Assembly: GCA_963783855.1 (NCBI GenBank)
Contig: CAWAPE010000013.1
Span: 1-64,000, forward strand
Source of the DNA: JAKAGZ01 sp963783855
GTDB taxonomy: Bacteria; Bacteroidota; Ignavibacteria; Ignavibacteriales; Ignavibacteriaceae
DNA length: 64,000 nucleotides
Direction of reading: 5' to 3'
Within the stretch, counting starts at the first letter, position 1. Each line of letters opens with the position of its first letter. The translations under genes and the position numbers were made by a program. This document shows, in pieces, positions 55,141 through 64,000 of this stretch. The notes beneath the pieces are model-generated. The model was not told the DNA's origin. It saw nothing but the letters and a program-made list of their open reading frames with translations, and searched no databases.

Positions 55141-56388
55141 GTGAAAAAGAACGGGTTAAATTATGAGCGTCTGTTTCAAGGAATCCTGAAAATCTTTTTT
55201 AGCAAGAAAGAAATAGCTCGATTTAACAATCTGGTTTCTGGTGAAAAAAATAAGCAAAAGAAAATTAAATCAAAAAATAAAGATGGACAACAGATGGAAT
55301 TTAATTTTAATAGCAATACAAGTGTTCAGGTTCAGATTGACTTACTTATAACTTTCGCATCGGAAAAATTAGCCTCAGACAAATTTCTAAGTCTGCTCCA
55401 AAACCTGGGTCAATATTGCATAACCGTAGGTGAATTAAATTCTGCTATTTCTGTTTATGATAATATTATAAGGAGCACTAAAAAAGACAAAGACCTGTTG
55501 GAAATAAGAGCTGAAGCTGTTGCTTCTTTGTCAGAAATTCACAGACGAAAAGCTGAGTGGCAAGACAGCTTTAAACTTGCCAAACAAGCTCTGAATATTT
55601 TTAAGAAAAATAACAACAGGAAAGGACAAGCACACTGCTATAATCTTATTGGTACAATTTATGGCGAACTTGGGGATCTAAATGAATCACAAAAATATTT
55701 TGAAGAGAGTCTGAGCCTAACCCGGAGGTCCAAAGATTCTGAATTTAAAGGGAAAATTGAAGTAAACCTTGGAATAATAAATAATGTATTAGGGAATTAT
55801 GACAAAGCTCTTTCCTATTTCAACAGGGCTCTTGTTACTTATCAGAAAGTAACAAACTATAAGAGAATTGCTGAAATTCAGCACAATATAGGTATGATGC
55901 ATATAAACAAAAATAACCCAGGCATAGCCTTAAAAGATTTTGATAAAGCCATAGACACCTGCATAAAAATTGGCTATCTGCCAATTCTTGGAATTTCCTA
56001 TCTCGGGAAGTCATTTACATTTACTAAGCAGAACGACTATAAGCTTGCTGAAGCATTTGCCGATAAAGCGATGCTGATATGCCATAGGATTGATGATAAA
56101 CTTTCAATAGCTGATATATACAAGGTCATGGGGATTATTCAGCGCAATAAAAAGAATTTTGAAAAATCTGAAAATTACTTGCGCACAAGTATGAGAATAA
56201 ACAAGGAACTTGGTAATAAGCTCAATGAAGCAGAAACAGCATACGAACTTGGTATACTTTATAAAGATCTTGGAAACGTAAGCGATAGCAAGACAAAATT
56301 TGATGACGCTCTTAAATATTACAGGAAATTAAAAGCACAGCCTAAAGTAAACGAAATAAAAGAACAATTAACTGCTCTTGCGGTTTAA
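55141..56388 (+). CDS. Tetratricopeptide-repeat (TPR) protein
   Basis: 415 aa, GTG start with a plausible ribosome binding site (AGAGG). After an N-terminal segment of about 60 residues there are about eight TPR units (pattern A-x(2)-L-G-x-I-Y/x-G-x(4)-A-x(2)-Y-F; clear copies near residues 160-200, 200-240 and 240-280). It is probably a protein-interaction scaffold. No signal peptide, no enzyme domain. A similar N-terminus precedes kinase or cyclase domains elsewhere; none is fused here. Confidence 0.85.
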   Translation: MKKNGLNYERLFQGILKIFFSKKEIARFNNLVSGEKNKQKKIKSKNKDGQQMEFNFNSNTSVQVQIDLLITFASEKLASDKFLSLLQNLGQYCITVGELNSAISVYDNIIRSTKKDKDLLEIRAEAVASLSEIHRRKAEWQDSFKLAKQALNIFKKNNNRKGQAHCYNLIGTIYGELGDLNESQKYFEESLSLTRRSKDSEFKGKIEVNLGIINNVLGNYDKALSYFNRALVTYQKVTNYKRIAEIQHNIGMMHINKNNPGIALKDFDKAIDTCIKIGYLPILGISYLGKSFTFTKQNDYKLAEAFADKAMLICHRIDDKLSIADIYKVMGIIQRNKKNFEKSENYLRTSMRINKELGNKLNEAETAYELGILYKDLGNVSDSKTKFDDALKYYRKLKAQPKVNEIKEQLTALAV

Positions 56389-57261
56389 TTATTTGGCTTC
56401 TTCAATAACGGCTTTATTATTATAAATATCTCTACGCTTATCCATCAAAGGAATTGTTGACCCTTTTAACCTGCTTTCATCCAATAAATCAAGATTTAGA
56501 TCAGCAATTACAATTTGTTCCTGGTTAATTACACCTTCTGCTGCTATTCCATCCCGTGAAAACGGGAAATCTGAAGGCGTGATGATCGCAGCCTGCCCAT
56601 AATGAAGATTCAAATTTTCAACCGGAAGATTTCCAACAGTGCTTGTCATTGCTACATAAACCTGGTTTTCAATAGATCTGGCATGACAGCAATATCTTAC
56701 TCTCAAAAATCCCTGCCTGTCATCAGTACAGGATGGAACAAAAATTATTTCAGCGCCCGCTTCAGAAACGATTCTTGAAGCTTCAGGAAATTCAATATCA
56801 TAACAAACCATAATAGAAATTGGTGCGTACTCGGTATTAAATACTTTAAATTCATTTCCAGCTTCCGTTTTCCACAATTCTTTTTCCCACCTGGTTCTGT
56901 GAACTTTATCCTGTGTAAAAACTTTACCGGATGGAGTAAATAAATAGGCCCTGTTCACTACTCCCCCATTTAAACTGGTTGGATGAGTCCCACCTATTAA
57001 ATAAAATTTATGCTGCATCGCGTAAGATTTCATCAGTGCAATATATTGATCCGTATATTCACCCAGCCTCCTTACAGCAGAATATGCTTCCTTTGATTGA
57101 ACAAAAGATAATAGCTGAGTTGTAAAAAGTTCAGGCAACAAAACGTAATGTGGATTATATTCCGCGGCTGATTCCATAACAAAATTGATTTGCTGCTCAA
57201 ATTCATCAAACGAATTTATTTTTTTTAAGTTATACTGTATCGCTGCTATTCTTACTCTCAT
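56389..57261 (-). CDS. Carbon-nitrogen hydrolase (nitrilase superfamily)
   Basis: 290 aa. The Glu-Lys-Cys triad is present: LLPELFTT (Glu, about residue 44), DKVHRTRWEKELW (Lys, about 118) and MVCYDIEFPE (Cys, about 152). It starts with MRVRIAAIQYNLKKINSFDEF, the segment that elsewhere follows a GNAT domain directly in a fused protein (Bacillus YhcX type). The ATG has a strong ribosome binding site (AAAAGGAG) within the upstream GNAT gene. Overlaps that gene by 32 bases in a different frame. Confidence 0.9.
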   Translation of the reverse strand: MRVRIAAIQYNLKKINSFDEFEQQINFVMESAAEYNPHYVLLPELFTTQLLSFVQSKEAYSAVRRLGEYTDQYIALMKSYAMQHKFYLIGGTHPTSLNGGVVNRAYLFTPSGKVFTQDKVHRTRWEKELWKTEAGNEFKVFNTEYAPISIMVCYDIEFPEASRIVSEAGAEIIFVPSCTDDRQGFLRVRYCCHARSIENQVYVAMTSTVGNLPVENLNLHYGQAAIITPSDFPFSRDGIAAEGVINQEQIVIADLNLDLLDESRLKGSTIPLMDKRRDIYNNKAVIEEAK

Positions 57262-57898
57262 CCTTTTCTCCTTTTCCGGGTTTATATTCCTGATTAAGCC
57301 AAACTATTAATGTTGCATTTTCCAGTGAGTGAGTATCCCCGGTTAAATAATTATCAATTATATCACAAAACTGAAATCCTTCTTTCATCTGAAACCTTAG
57401 CACCGGATCATAAATATCACCCCAAATTACGTGCATTGCATATGTGTGCGGATCATATTTGTCCGCGTATTTATGGTAATTTGGAATTCTTCCGGCGGCT
57501 ATAATTCTTTTAAGATTTAATTGTTTACAAAGCTTTCTTCTTGCTGAATAAATTTTCTTCCCAATACCTCTTTTCCTGAGATCGGGATCAACACAAACTT
57601 CGGCACCATAGAGAGTTTTGCCCTCGGGGGTGTGTGTATTAAACGTCCCCTTTCCCGTTATTTCAGCAAAATTATTAAGTGGACCATATTCTTCCCAGAA
57701 AATTATTAGAGAACTCGAGGTACCTACTATTTTTCCCTCATACTCGGCTACTAATTGTCCTTCAGGAAATATTTTAATATGATTTTCCAGCTGTTCAATT
57801 GACCATGGTTTAAGATGGGGATAAACTTTTTGCTGCAAAGCCCTGACAGATTCGAAATCTGAATGCATTAAATTTCTAATAATTACACGTGATATCAT
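57230..57898 (-). CDS. GNAT-family N-acetyltransferase, YhcX-like N-terminal half
   Basis: 222 aa GNAT fold: IRNLMHSDFESVRALQQKVYP (N-terminal arm), VGTSSSLIIFWEEYG and EVCVDPDLRKRGIGKKIYSARRKLC (the R/Q-x-x-G-x-G/A acetyl-CoA loop, about residues 108-124). In many bacteria this domain and the nitrilase are a single polypeptide. Here the frame ends after the nitrilase start; changing one base in the AAAAGG near 57264 would join them. The acceptor is not known. First gene of the pair. Confidence 0.85.
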   Translation of the reverse strand: MISRVIIRNLMHSDFESVRALQQKVYPHLKPWSIEQLENHIKIFPEGQLVAEYEGKIVGTSSSLIIFWEEYGPLNNFAEITGKGTFNTHTPEGKTLYGAEVCVDPDLRKRGIGKKIYSARRKLCKQLNLKRIIAAGRIPNYHKYADKYDPHTYAMHVIWGDIYDPVLRFQMKEGFQFCDIIDNYLTGDTHSLENATLIVWLNQEYKPGKGEKDESKNSSDTV

Positions 57899-58026
57899 AT
57901 AAAATACCTTCTAAGAGTGATTTCAAATTTCAAAAGCTTATTATTTCCGATTTTCTATGTAATTTTTTAGTAGTTTCTGAATATATAAAAATATTGAACA
58001 AATTTTTACGTGCGTTTAATAAAAAA

Positions 58027-58044
58027 GCCGCTCAATAGAGCGGC
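58027..58044. terminator. Bidirectional terminator after the DUF6588 gene
   Basis: GCCGCTC-AATA-GAGCGGC with A-run before and T-run after (aaaaaa ... tttttt). It lies 25 bases downstream of the stop of the DUF6588 gene on the minus strand. Confidence 0.85.
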
Positions 58045-58069
58045 TTTTTTATTCCTTTAATAGTCAGAA

Positions 58070-59131
58070 CTAAAACCCAAAGGTTAAGCCAGCGCTGGCA
58101 GTCTTAACATTTGCAAATTTATAATCGATATTTAGATTTAAAATTGCAAGCTTGAAAGCTGCACCTACAGTAAATCCTGCAGAATTAGCACCATCCATTT
58201 CAAAAGATATATTTTCAGTTTTTTGGGTTATCGTTCCCCCATTATTCACATCATATGTATAATCGTACTGCACAGTTGTTTTCGATGTTTCTGAAGTTAA
58301 TGCAACGTATGGTGTAAAAGCAATAACGCTTCCAAATGTTTTGCTTGCATAGAGACCAAACATAGATGCTTTGGTCTCGAATATTGATCCAATTTTCAGA
58401 TCCTGGTAAAAATAACCGACAGCTACATCAATTGGAAATTCCTGATTAAACCAGACCGCAGGGTTGTGCATACCACCGAATCCCCAGAAAGTAAAATCGC
58501 CAAGGTCTTTTATATTTACTGACGGGAACCACCTGAACGCTACACTGGTGCCGTAAAGAGTTCCAATCCCAAGTTGAATTGCTGCGGTTGGGAATATTGA
58601 TAAATCATTTAAAAATCCTTTTACGTCAGTCAAACTATAATTTTGAAGCGTATATCCCTGAACCTGCTGTCCCTGGAAATCCAGCACAACATTTTGATTA
58701 TCTGATCCCATAATTGTAGGACCCGAAATCTTTAAGGTCCAAGATTTGCTTAATAGTTCGTTTTTAATATTATCCCGTACATTTTGAGTTGTGTTAACAC
58801 TATTTGCAATATCTGTAGCCTGTGCATCAGTAAAATTAAATGAGCCTACAGTTGAAAAAACTTTTTGAGCGTCATCAATTATAGAACCCATTGCAATAAT
58901 TTTTATTTCAAGGTTAAATGAATTTTTTGCAGCAGAGGGAGCTTTAGTTACCCAGCCTGTATTAAGGTTTGATCCAAAACTACTGATAGCTGGTCCGACG
59001 TATCCAGTAGCAGCTGATGTTGAGAGGTTCTTAATTGTTTGATTAAAATCCTTGTTATCATTTTGTGAAAATGAAGTAGTAGTAAAAATGATAAAACTAA
59101 ACAAGAATATTATGTGTGTTAGTTTTTTCAC
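58070..59131 (-). CDS. DUF6588 family outer-membrane protein
   Basis: 353 aa. A signal peptide (residues 1-22, ending SFSQ) precedes a beta-strand-rich barrel with GYVGPAISSFGSNLNTGW near the N-terminus, WGFGGMHNPAVWFNQEFPIDVAVGYFYQDL in the middle, and AGLTFGF at the end (terminal Phe). The domain (DUF6588) is found in Bacteroidota and has no known function. A lone gene with its own terminator. Confidence 0.75.
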   Translation of the reverse strand: MKKLTHIIFLFSFIIFTTTSFSQNDNKDFNQTIKNLSTSAATGYVGPAISSFGSNLNTGWVTKAPSAAKNSFNLEIKIIAMGSIIDDAQKVFSTVGSFNFTDAQATDIANSVNTTQNVRDNIKNELLSKSWTLKISGPTIMGSDNQNVVLDFQGQQVQGYTLQNYSLTDVKGFLNDLSIFPTAAIQLGIGTLYGTSVAFRWFPSVNIKDLGDFTFWGFGGMHNPAVWFNQEFPIDVAVGYFYQDLKIGSIFETKASMFGLYASKTFGSVIAFTPYVALTSETSKTTVQYDYTYDVNNGGTITQKTENISFEMDGANSAGFTVGAAFKLAILNLNIDYKFANVKTASAGLTFGF

Positions 59132-59255
59132 AAACTCCTCCGGTAAATATTTTTTTAATTTTTTATAATCTACAAACTAGAATTTATTGAGTACAAATAT
59201 ATTAGATAAAATTTATTTACAAACAAAATACTGCACTTTTTTACTAAAAAATAGT

Positions 59256-59945
59256 TTAAAAATGTAAAAAATCAGCCCAAATTTTGAAAAGCTGGTAACT
59301 AGCATAAATATCGTCCCCGCAATAGACGGCAATTTCTTTTACTTTTCCTGCTTCATAAAGTGTTTTTACTTCCATTCCGGAAATACCTTTCGATTTTGGA
59401 GACTCAATACCAAAAGCATTACAATAGAAATCCAGGTTAAATTTTCTTGTTAACCCATAAAATGTAAACTGATCAAGCAAGTCAATGTGAAAGGATTTAT
59501 CATATCGGTTGGTAATTAAATTTCTGGACGGCTTTGTCTTTAAGATTGCTGACCGAAGCATTAAGAATGGAGCATCAAACATTCTTCCGTTAAATGTAAC
59601 CACCCTGTCAGCAACTTCAACAATGCGCCAAAAGGATTCAAGGATTTCTTTTTCACTCAATCCTTTGTAGTGTGTATTTTTTTCTTCGGAATACCATTCT
59701 TCTTCTTTTTCACTTTCATAATAAACGAAAGATTTTTCCTTGTCTACATCGTAAATACCAATTGCCACAACTTTTGCCGTAAAAGGATACAAGCTCAAGT
59801 ACCTTATTGCATCACCAATTTTTTCTTTTTTAATTTCCTCGTCTTTTGTTTTCTCAGCATACCGTAATAGATATTCCTGCTGACTTTCTGAAAGTGAGTC
59901 AAATGGGTAGGCAGAGGTTTCAATATCAAAAATAATTGTTCTCAA
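59256..59945 (-). CDS. DnaQ-like 3'-5' exonuclease, PolB-exonuclease type
   Basis: 229 aa. RNase H-like DEDD exonuclease: FDIETSAYPF (residues 5-14, first D and E), VTFNGRMFDAPFLMLR (second D region), HIDLLDQF (third) and GDDIYASYQLFKIW near the C-terminus. It resembles the family 'predicted 3'-5' exonuclease PolB-like' of unknown substrate. No signal peptide. About 18 bases downstream of the thioesterase gene, so likely co-transcribed. Confidence 0.85.
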   Translation of the reverse strand: MRTIIFDIETSAYPFDSLSESQQEYLLRYAEKTKDEEIKKEKIGDAIRYLSLYPFTAKVVAIGIYDVDKEKSFVYYESEKEEEWYSEEKNTHYKGLSEKEILESFWRIVEVADRVVTFNGRMFDAPFLMLRSAILKTKPSRNLITNRYDKSFHIDLLDQFTFYGLTRKFNLDFYCNAFGIESPKSKGISGMEVKTLYEAGKVKEIAVYCGDDIYASYQLFKIWADFLHF

Positions 59946-59963
59946 AATAATTAGCTCCTTTAA

Positions 59964-60422
59964 TTATTTCTTAATTATTTCAACCCCCGGATCGAATTGT
60001 AAAACTTTGGCGTAAAATTCATCGGATAATTTAGTTGATCTCTTTGTAACCGGATCAACGTGCACCAGAACGCCCTTGCCTTCTGCAAGCAAATCGCCGC
60101 TTTTTTCTCTTTCAACTATATGTTCGTACCCGAAGCTTGATTTTTTAATATAAGATATTCTTGTATAAATATTAAGTTCATCGTCAAAAAATGCGGGCTT
60201 CATATAATTTATTTCGTTTCTAGCCATATAGTAAAGCCTGTTATCCGAGAAAATTCCTTTTCCAGGTAAAAGCCCGGCGTCTTTAATGTAATGGATCCTT
60301 GCCTGTTCAAAAAAATTGAAGTAGACGGCATTGTTTAAAATACTCAGCATATCTACTTCATTAAATCTTACTTTAACTTTATAAATATGTTTAAAATTTT
60401 CTTTTTTGAATTGAGGTTTCAT
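59964..60422 (-). CDS. Acyl-CoA thioesterase (4HBT hotdog fold)
   Basis: 152 aa. VRFNEVDMLSILNNAVYFNFFEQARIHYI (about residues 19-47) carries the YbgC/4HBT pattern: an Asp near VDM, the N-x-x-Y-x-x-F-E segment and the following helix. It cleaves acyl-CoA to free acid and CoA. It lies in the direction of the fatty-acid genes, with the exonuclease downstream. Confidence 0.88.
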   Translation of the reverse strand: MKPQFKKENFKHIYKVKVRFNEVDMLSILNNAVYFNFFEQARIHYIKDAGLLPGKGIFSDNRLYYMARNEINYMKPAFFDDELNIYTRISYIKKSSFGYEHIVEREKSGDLLAEGKGVLVHVDPVTKRSTKLSDEFYAKVLQFDPGVEIIKK

Positions 60423-60625
60423 TGTTTTAAATATCTAAAATTTTATTCTTAAGGAAAAGCAATATTAAGTTTATTTTTAATAACAATATTGTTGGCTGTA
60501 ATTTCGAATGAGTCATCGATTGAAAAAACTTTTTTGTCTAAAAGATTTCTCCCTGCGGTCGAATTAACAATTACAATAATTTATTAAATGAGCAATCCAG
60601 AAATAATAATATGCAAAAGTTTATG

Positions 60626-61510
60626 TTACTTACTCCCCTTCGTCGATCTCACCATGGATTCTATAAAATCCCACATATCTTCGGGAATAGCTTCAAGCAT
60701 ATTAAATTGTCCTGCGCCCTTCAACCATTCGCCGCCATCGATTGTAATAACTTCCCCGTTTACGTAAGAAGAAAAGTCTGAGACAAGATAAGCAGCCAGA
60801 TTTGCCAGTTCCTGATGTTCACCGACTCGTTTTAACGGAACTTTATTTTTGAAATCAAATTTATCTTTCAAATCTCCGGGAAGTAGTCTTTCCCATGCAC
60901 CTTTTGTAGGAAATGGCCCCGGAGCGATTGCATTTGATCGAATTCCGTATTTCGCCCATTCTACCGCAAGAGAGCGCGTAAGGGCCAGCACACCCGCTTT
61001 AGCGCACGCTGAGGGCACAACGTAGGCGGAACCGGTCCATGCATAGGTTGTGACTATGTTTAACACAGTGGCATCCTGCTTTTTATCGATCCAGTGTTTA
61101 CCGAAAGCCAGTGTGCAATTATATGTCCCTTTCAGAACTATGTTTATTATAATGTCGAAGGCCCTGTTTGAAAGTCTTTCGGTTGGACTAATAAAATTTC
61201 CCGCCGCGTTGTTCAACAATATATCAACTTTCCCAAATTTTTCCACTGACACAGTAAGCAGATTTTCAACCTGTTTATAATCGCTTACGTCACATTGAAC
61301 CGGAAGAACGTTTCCTTTTGTTTCTTCTTCCAGCTCTTTAGCAGTTTCATTCAGTACTTCAATTTTTCTGCTTGTAATTACAACATCTGCTCCTAGCTCC
61401 AGGAAATATTTGCTCATCGCTTTCCCGAGTCCCGTGCCTCCACCCGTTACTACAATTACCTTTCCTTTCAGTGCATCTTCTTTTAACATCGGCTGTGAAT
61501 AATTTTTCAT
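60626..61510 (-). CDS. SDR family oxidoreductase (2,4-dienoyl-CoA reductase-like)
   Basis: 294 aa. The nucleotide site VVTGGGTGLGKAMSKYF is at residues 20-36, NNAAGNF at about 99, and the active-site region has VPSACAKAGVLALTRSLAVEWAKYGIRSNAIAPGP, where the usual YxxxK appears as S-A-C-A-K (Tyr replaced by Ala or Cys). This matches the DECR/peroxisomal trans-enoyl reductase type, which uses Tyr/Lys elsewhere. In the fatty-acid oxidation group here, it would reduce 2,4-dienoyl-CoA intermediates. Confidence 0.85.
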   Translation of the reverse strand: MKNYSQPMLKEDALKGKVIVVTGGGTGLGKAMSKYFLELGADVVITSRKIEVLNETAKELEEETKGNVLPVQCDVSDYKQVENLLTVSVEKFGKVDILLNNAAGNFISPTERLSNRAFDIIINIVLKGTYNCTLAFGKHWIDKKQDATVLNIVTTYAWTGSAYVVPSACAKAGVLALTRSLAVEWAKYGIRSNAIAPGPFPTKGAWERLLPGDLKDKFDFKNKVPLKRVGEHQELANLAAYLVSDFSSYVNGEVITIDGGEWLKGAGQFNMLEAIPEDMWDFIESMVRSTKGSK

Positions 61511-61545
61511 AATAAGTTTCTCAATATTTAATTATTAAATATAAG

Positions 61546-61578
61546 AAACCCAATCCATTAATTTAACGGATTGGGTTT
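61546..61578. terminator. Hairpin between acyl-CoA dehydrogenase and SDR genes
   Basis: AAACCCAATCC and GGATTGGGTTT pair across an 11-base loop. The T-run is better on the plus strand; on the minus strand it lies 26 bases after the acyl-CoA dehydrogenase stop and would partly end that transcript. Confidence 0.65.
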
Positions 61579-61603
61579 TGTTTTGTACTACAAGCGGTAA
61601 AAA

Positions 61604-63397
61604 TCAGAAGCAAAATTTATTTGCTTCAATTAATTTATCCGCAACACTTCTTCTTAATTTTACTGTGTTAACGGTCTCAAGTTTTGTGAAACGTTTTAAT
61701 CCAAGGAGAAGCATTTTTAACTCATCACCTTCCGCAAACGCTGCGATTGCGTGCTTACCGTAAAGATTAATTTTTTCTACTGCTTCATTGATATAAATCT
61801 GAGTCATATCTATATAGGGCTGAAGCTCTTCCCCTTTCTTTGTCTTAGACAATTTCATCGTTCTGAGATAAGCAGATTCACAAGCAAACAGTTCAATCAT
61901 CATGTCTGTAACATTCATAATGATTTCCTGCTCGTCTTTCAGTTTCTGCATAAGTTTTTGAACTGCGCTGCCTGCAATCATAAGAATTGCTTTCTTGGCA
62001 TTAGCAATCGCCTTCTTTTCCGCGGAAAGTAATTCATCATCCCCGCTTTCAAATGATGGAACTGACATTAATTCTTTTTGAATTGCCATAGCCGGGCTCA
62101 TCAAATCGATTCTCCCTTTCATAGATCTCTTTAGAAGCATATCAACAGTAAGAAGGCGATTGATTTCATTGGTACCTTCAAATATCCTGTTGATCCTGGA
62201 ATCCCTGTAAGCACGTGCTGCAGGATATTCTTCCGAATAGCCGTAACCTCCGTGTATCTGAACCGCTTCATCGACCACATAATCCAGAACTTCTGAACCG
62301 TAAACTTTGAGCATTGCACATTCAATTGCATATTCTTCAGCAGCTACCAAAGCAGCCTCTTCGTATTTGCCGCCTTTTGCCAGAAGTTCTTTAATATTTC
62401 TGTTTATTAAATCACTTACACGGTAGGTTGCCGATTCTGATACGTAAATCTTAGTAGCCTGCTCAGCAATTTTATGTTTTATTGCACCGAAGTTTGAGAT
62501 CGGCTGATTAAACTGTTTTCTGCCGGTAGCGTACTCTATTCCAATTGTTGAAACCTTTTTCGCGCTGCCGGTGGTCATAGCACAAAGTTTGAATCTTCCA
62601 ACATTCAGAATATTGAAAGCTATATAATGCCCTTTGCCAATTTCACCGAGTACATTCTCGACGGGAACTTTTACATTATCGAGAAATAATGCCCGGGTTG
62701 AAGATCCTTTGATTCCCATTTTGTTCTCTTCTTCACCGCGGTTAAAACCTTCCGAGGTTGCGTCTATAATAAAGCATGTAAACTTATCTCCGTCAACCTG
62801 CGCAAATGTGATAAGGATATCCGCGAACCCACCGTTCGTGATCCACATTTTTTGTCCGTTAAGGACGTAATATTTTTTATCATCTGTCAGTTTTGCGGTA
62901 GTCTTTGCTGAAAGTGCATCCGAGCCTGAAGTCGGTTCAGTTAAACAGTAGGCTGATTTTAATTCGCCGCTTCCCAGCTTTGGAAGATATTTTTTCTTCT
63001 GCTCTTCTGTTCCATAATACAGAATAGGCAAGGTTCCAATTCCAGTATGGGCTGCAAATGAAACTCCAAAAGAATGGCTTTTGCCCATCTCCATTGCAAT
63101 TGATGTGTTAGTATTAAAATCTTCTCCAAGGCCACCGTACTCTTCGGGAATTGCGGCTCCGAGTAATCCAAGTTCTCCCGCTTTTTCCATTAAACTTACA
63201 GTCAGACCGGCTTCTTGTTTATCGATAGCGTCCAGCTTCGGCCAGATTTCCTTTGTTACAAATTCTTTCGCTGCATCGGCCATCATTCTTTGTTCTTCCG
63301 ATAAATCTTCCGGAATAAAAATTGATTCTGGGTCGGCTTCTTTAATTAGAAATTCTCCGCCCTTCAATACTTTTGATTTTGTTGTTGTGTCTTCCAT
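61604..63397 (-). CDS. Acyl-CoA dehydrogenase, VLCAD/ACAD9-like length
   Basis: 597 aa. N-terminal helical domain (residues 30-150), FAD motif CLTEPTSGSDA (about 153) and MWITNGGFADILITFA, and the catalytic-base segment YRDSRINRIFEGTNEINRL (Glu in FEGTNE, about 412). A C-terminal extension of about 170 residues, helical, matches the VLCAD/ACAD9 group that act on long-chain substrates. It carries out the first step of beta-oxidation. A thiolase is 139 bases upstream on the same strand. Confidence 0.93.
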   Translation of the reverse strand: MEDTTTKSKVLKGGEFLIKEADPESIFIPEDLSEEQRMMADAAKEFVTKEIWPKLDAIDKQEAGLTVSLMEKAGELGLLGAAIPEEYGGLGEDFNTNTSIAMEMGKSHSFGVSFAAHTGIGTLPILYYGTEEQKKKYLPKLGSGELKSAYCLTEPTSGSDALSAKTTAKLTDDKKYYVLNGQKMWITNGGFADILITFAQVDGDKFTCFIIDATSEGFNRGEEENKMGIKGSSTRALFLDNVKVPVENVLGEIGKGHYIAFNILNVGRFKLCAMTTGSAKKVSTIGIEYATGRKQFNQPISNFGAIKHKIAEQATKIYVSESATYRVSDLINRNIKELLAKGGKYEEAALVAAEEYAIECAMLKVYGSEVLDYVVDEAVQIHGGYGYSEEYPAARAYRDSRINRIFEGTNEINRLLTVDMLLKRSMKGRIDLMSPAMAIQKELMSVPSFESGDDELLSAEKKAIANAKKAILMIAGSAVQKLMQKLKDEQEIIMNVTDMMIELFACESAYLRTMKLSKTKKGEELQPYIDMTQIYINEAVEKINLYGKHAIAAFAEGDELKMLLLGLKRFTKLETVNTVKLRRSVADKLIEANKFCF

Positions 63398-63536
63398 TTT
63401 ACTTCTGATATTTTGTTAATAAATATTTTGATTTTCAATTCTAAGTTGTCATTCCTAACTCTTTTCGGAATCTCATTTGATATATTCTCGAGATGCTGTA
63501 CCAAGTTCAGCATGACATAGTTGCTGATTATGAATA

Positions 63537-64000
63537 TTATTTCAGCAATTCATAAATTGCCGCTACACCCTGTCCGCCTCCTACACAAGCAGTTACCATT
63601 CCGTATTTTTTCTTTCTTCTTCTTAATTCATTTAAAACCTGGATAGTTAGCTTAGCACCTGTACAACCAAGCGGGTGACCTAGTGCGATAGCTCCGCCGT
63701 TCACATTAACTTTCTCAGTGTCCAGCCCTACTGTTCTGATCACTGCCAGAGATTGTGAGGCAAAAGCTTCATTCAATTCAATCAGGTCTATATCTTCCAA
63801 TTTTAGATTTGCCTGTTCCAGAGCTTTTGGAATTGCGGCTATCGGACCAATTCCCATAACTCTAGGGTCAACACCTTCCATAGCATATGATTTTAAAACG
63901 GCAATCGGTTCGAGTTTGAGTTCCTTCATCATTTCACCCGACATTACCATAACAAAAGCAGCACCGTCGGATGTCTGTGACGCATTACCCGCGGTTACTG
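63537..64000 (-). CDS. Acetyl-CoA C-acyltransferase (thiolase), C-terminal part
   Basis: At least 154 residues; the gene runs off the right edge, and the frame is open to 64000 (VTAGNASQTSDGAAFVMVMSG). The thiolase His motif LNEAFASQSLAV and NVNGGAIALGHPLGCTGAKL, and the second catalytic Cys in VTACVGGGQGVAAIYE, identify the C-terminal domain. It cleaves 3-ketoacyl-CoA in beta-oxidation (or condenses acyl-CoA). Start and N-terminal active-site Cys are outside the window. Confidence 0.93.
   Translation of the reverse strand, partial: VTAGNASQTSDGAAFVMVMSGEMMKELKLEPIAVLKSYAMEGVDPRVMGIGPIAAIPKALEQANLKLEDIDLIELNEAFASQSLAVIRTVGLDTEKVNVNGGAIALGHPLGCTGAKLTIQVLNELRRRKKKYGMVTACVGGGQGVAAIYELLK

Overview
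The window is a 64-kb piece of a low-GC bacterial chromosome, most likely from the Ignavibacteria or a close Bacteroidota/Chlorobiota relative. The evidence is a secreted M1 peptidase with a type IX secretion (T9SS) C-terminal sorting domain (about 22775-23040), a tmRNA tag ending NYALAA close to the Bacteroidota form, succinate dehydrogenase with a single fused cytochrome b subunit, Bacteroidota-style promoters (TTG, about 20 nt, TAnnTTTG), and DUF2723, DUF4837 and DUF6588 proteins. No species can be named from the sequence alone.

Layout. 1-4.7 kb: an HsdR-like fragment at the left edge, a zinc-ribbon metallo-beta-lactamase-fold protein, ssrA (tmRNA), a PduO-type cobalamin adenosyltransferase overlapping a YgfZ-like protein, and an anchored protein of unknown function. 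4.9-14.1 kb: an M20 dipeptidase, lptF and lptG (lptG frameshifted), a decayed outer-membrane gene, glnE and a DUF2723 glycosyltransferase-like protein. 14.1-22.2 kb: one compact minus-strand operon greA-ribD-ribE-tilS-hpt-ftsH-(polyprenol/diacylglycerol kinase)-(DUF4837 lipoprotein), with a terminator-like hairpin at the start of the greA leader. 22.8-29.0 kb: T9SS-exported M1 peptidase, AddB-like nuclease, CYTH protein, TPMT-type methyltransferase.

29.1-40.5 kb: a frameshifted outer-membrane protein, DUF2461 and thioredoxin-like proteins, M14 carboxypeptidase, ECF sigma factor with a putative membrane anti-sigma factor, a zinc-ribbon/Tudor-like protein next to bS21, a LOG-family protein, PBP4, secG, tRNA-Met, obgE and two unknown proteins upstream of obgE. 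40.7-43.9 kb: a self-contained cassette of TetR regulator, TSUP permease, porin and FmdE-like metal protein, with the same palindrome in front of the regulator and in front of the permease. This is the best candidate here for an undescribed system. 44.0-47.3 kb: sdhCAB.

48.0-51.0 kb: a cobalamin riboswitch controlling a BtuB-like TonB receptor (three apparent frameshifts) and a DUF6580 membrane protein, ending in a strong terminator. 51.0-57.9 kb: HAD phosphatase, an ATP-grasp ligase divergent from a C39-like cysteine peptidase, isochorismatase-family hydrolase, DoxX-like protein, TPR protein, and a GNAT/nitrilase pair that is normally a single fused protein. 58.0-64.0 kb: DUF6588 protein, 3'-5' exonuclease, thioesterase, and a fatty-acid oxidation group (SDR, acyl-CoA dehydrogenase, thiolase running off the right edge).

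At least five single-base reading-frame breaks occur in otherwise well-conserved genes. They look more like consensus indel errors than wholesale gene decay, but the sequence alone cannot prove this.
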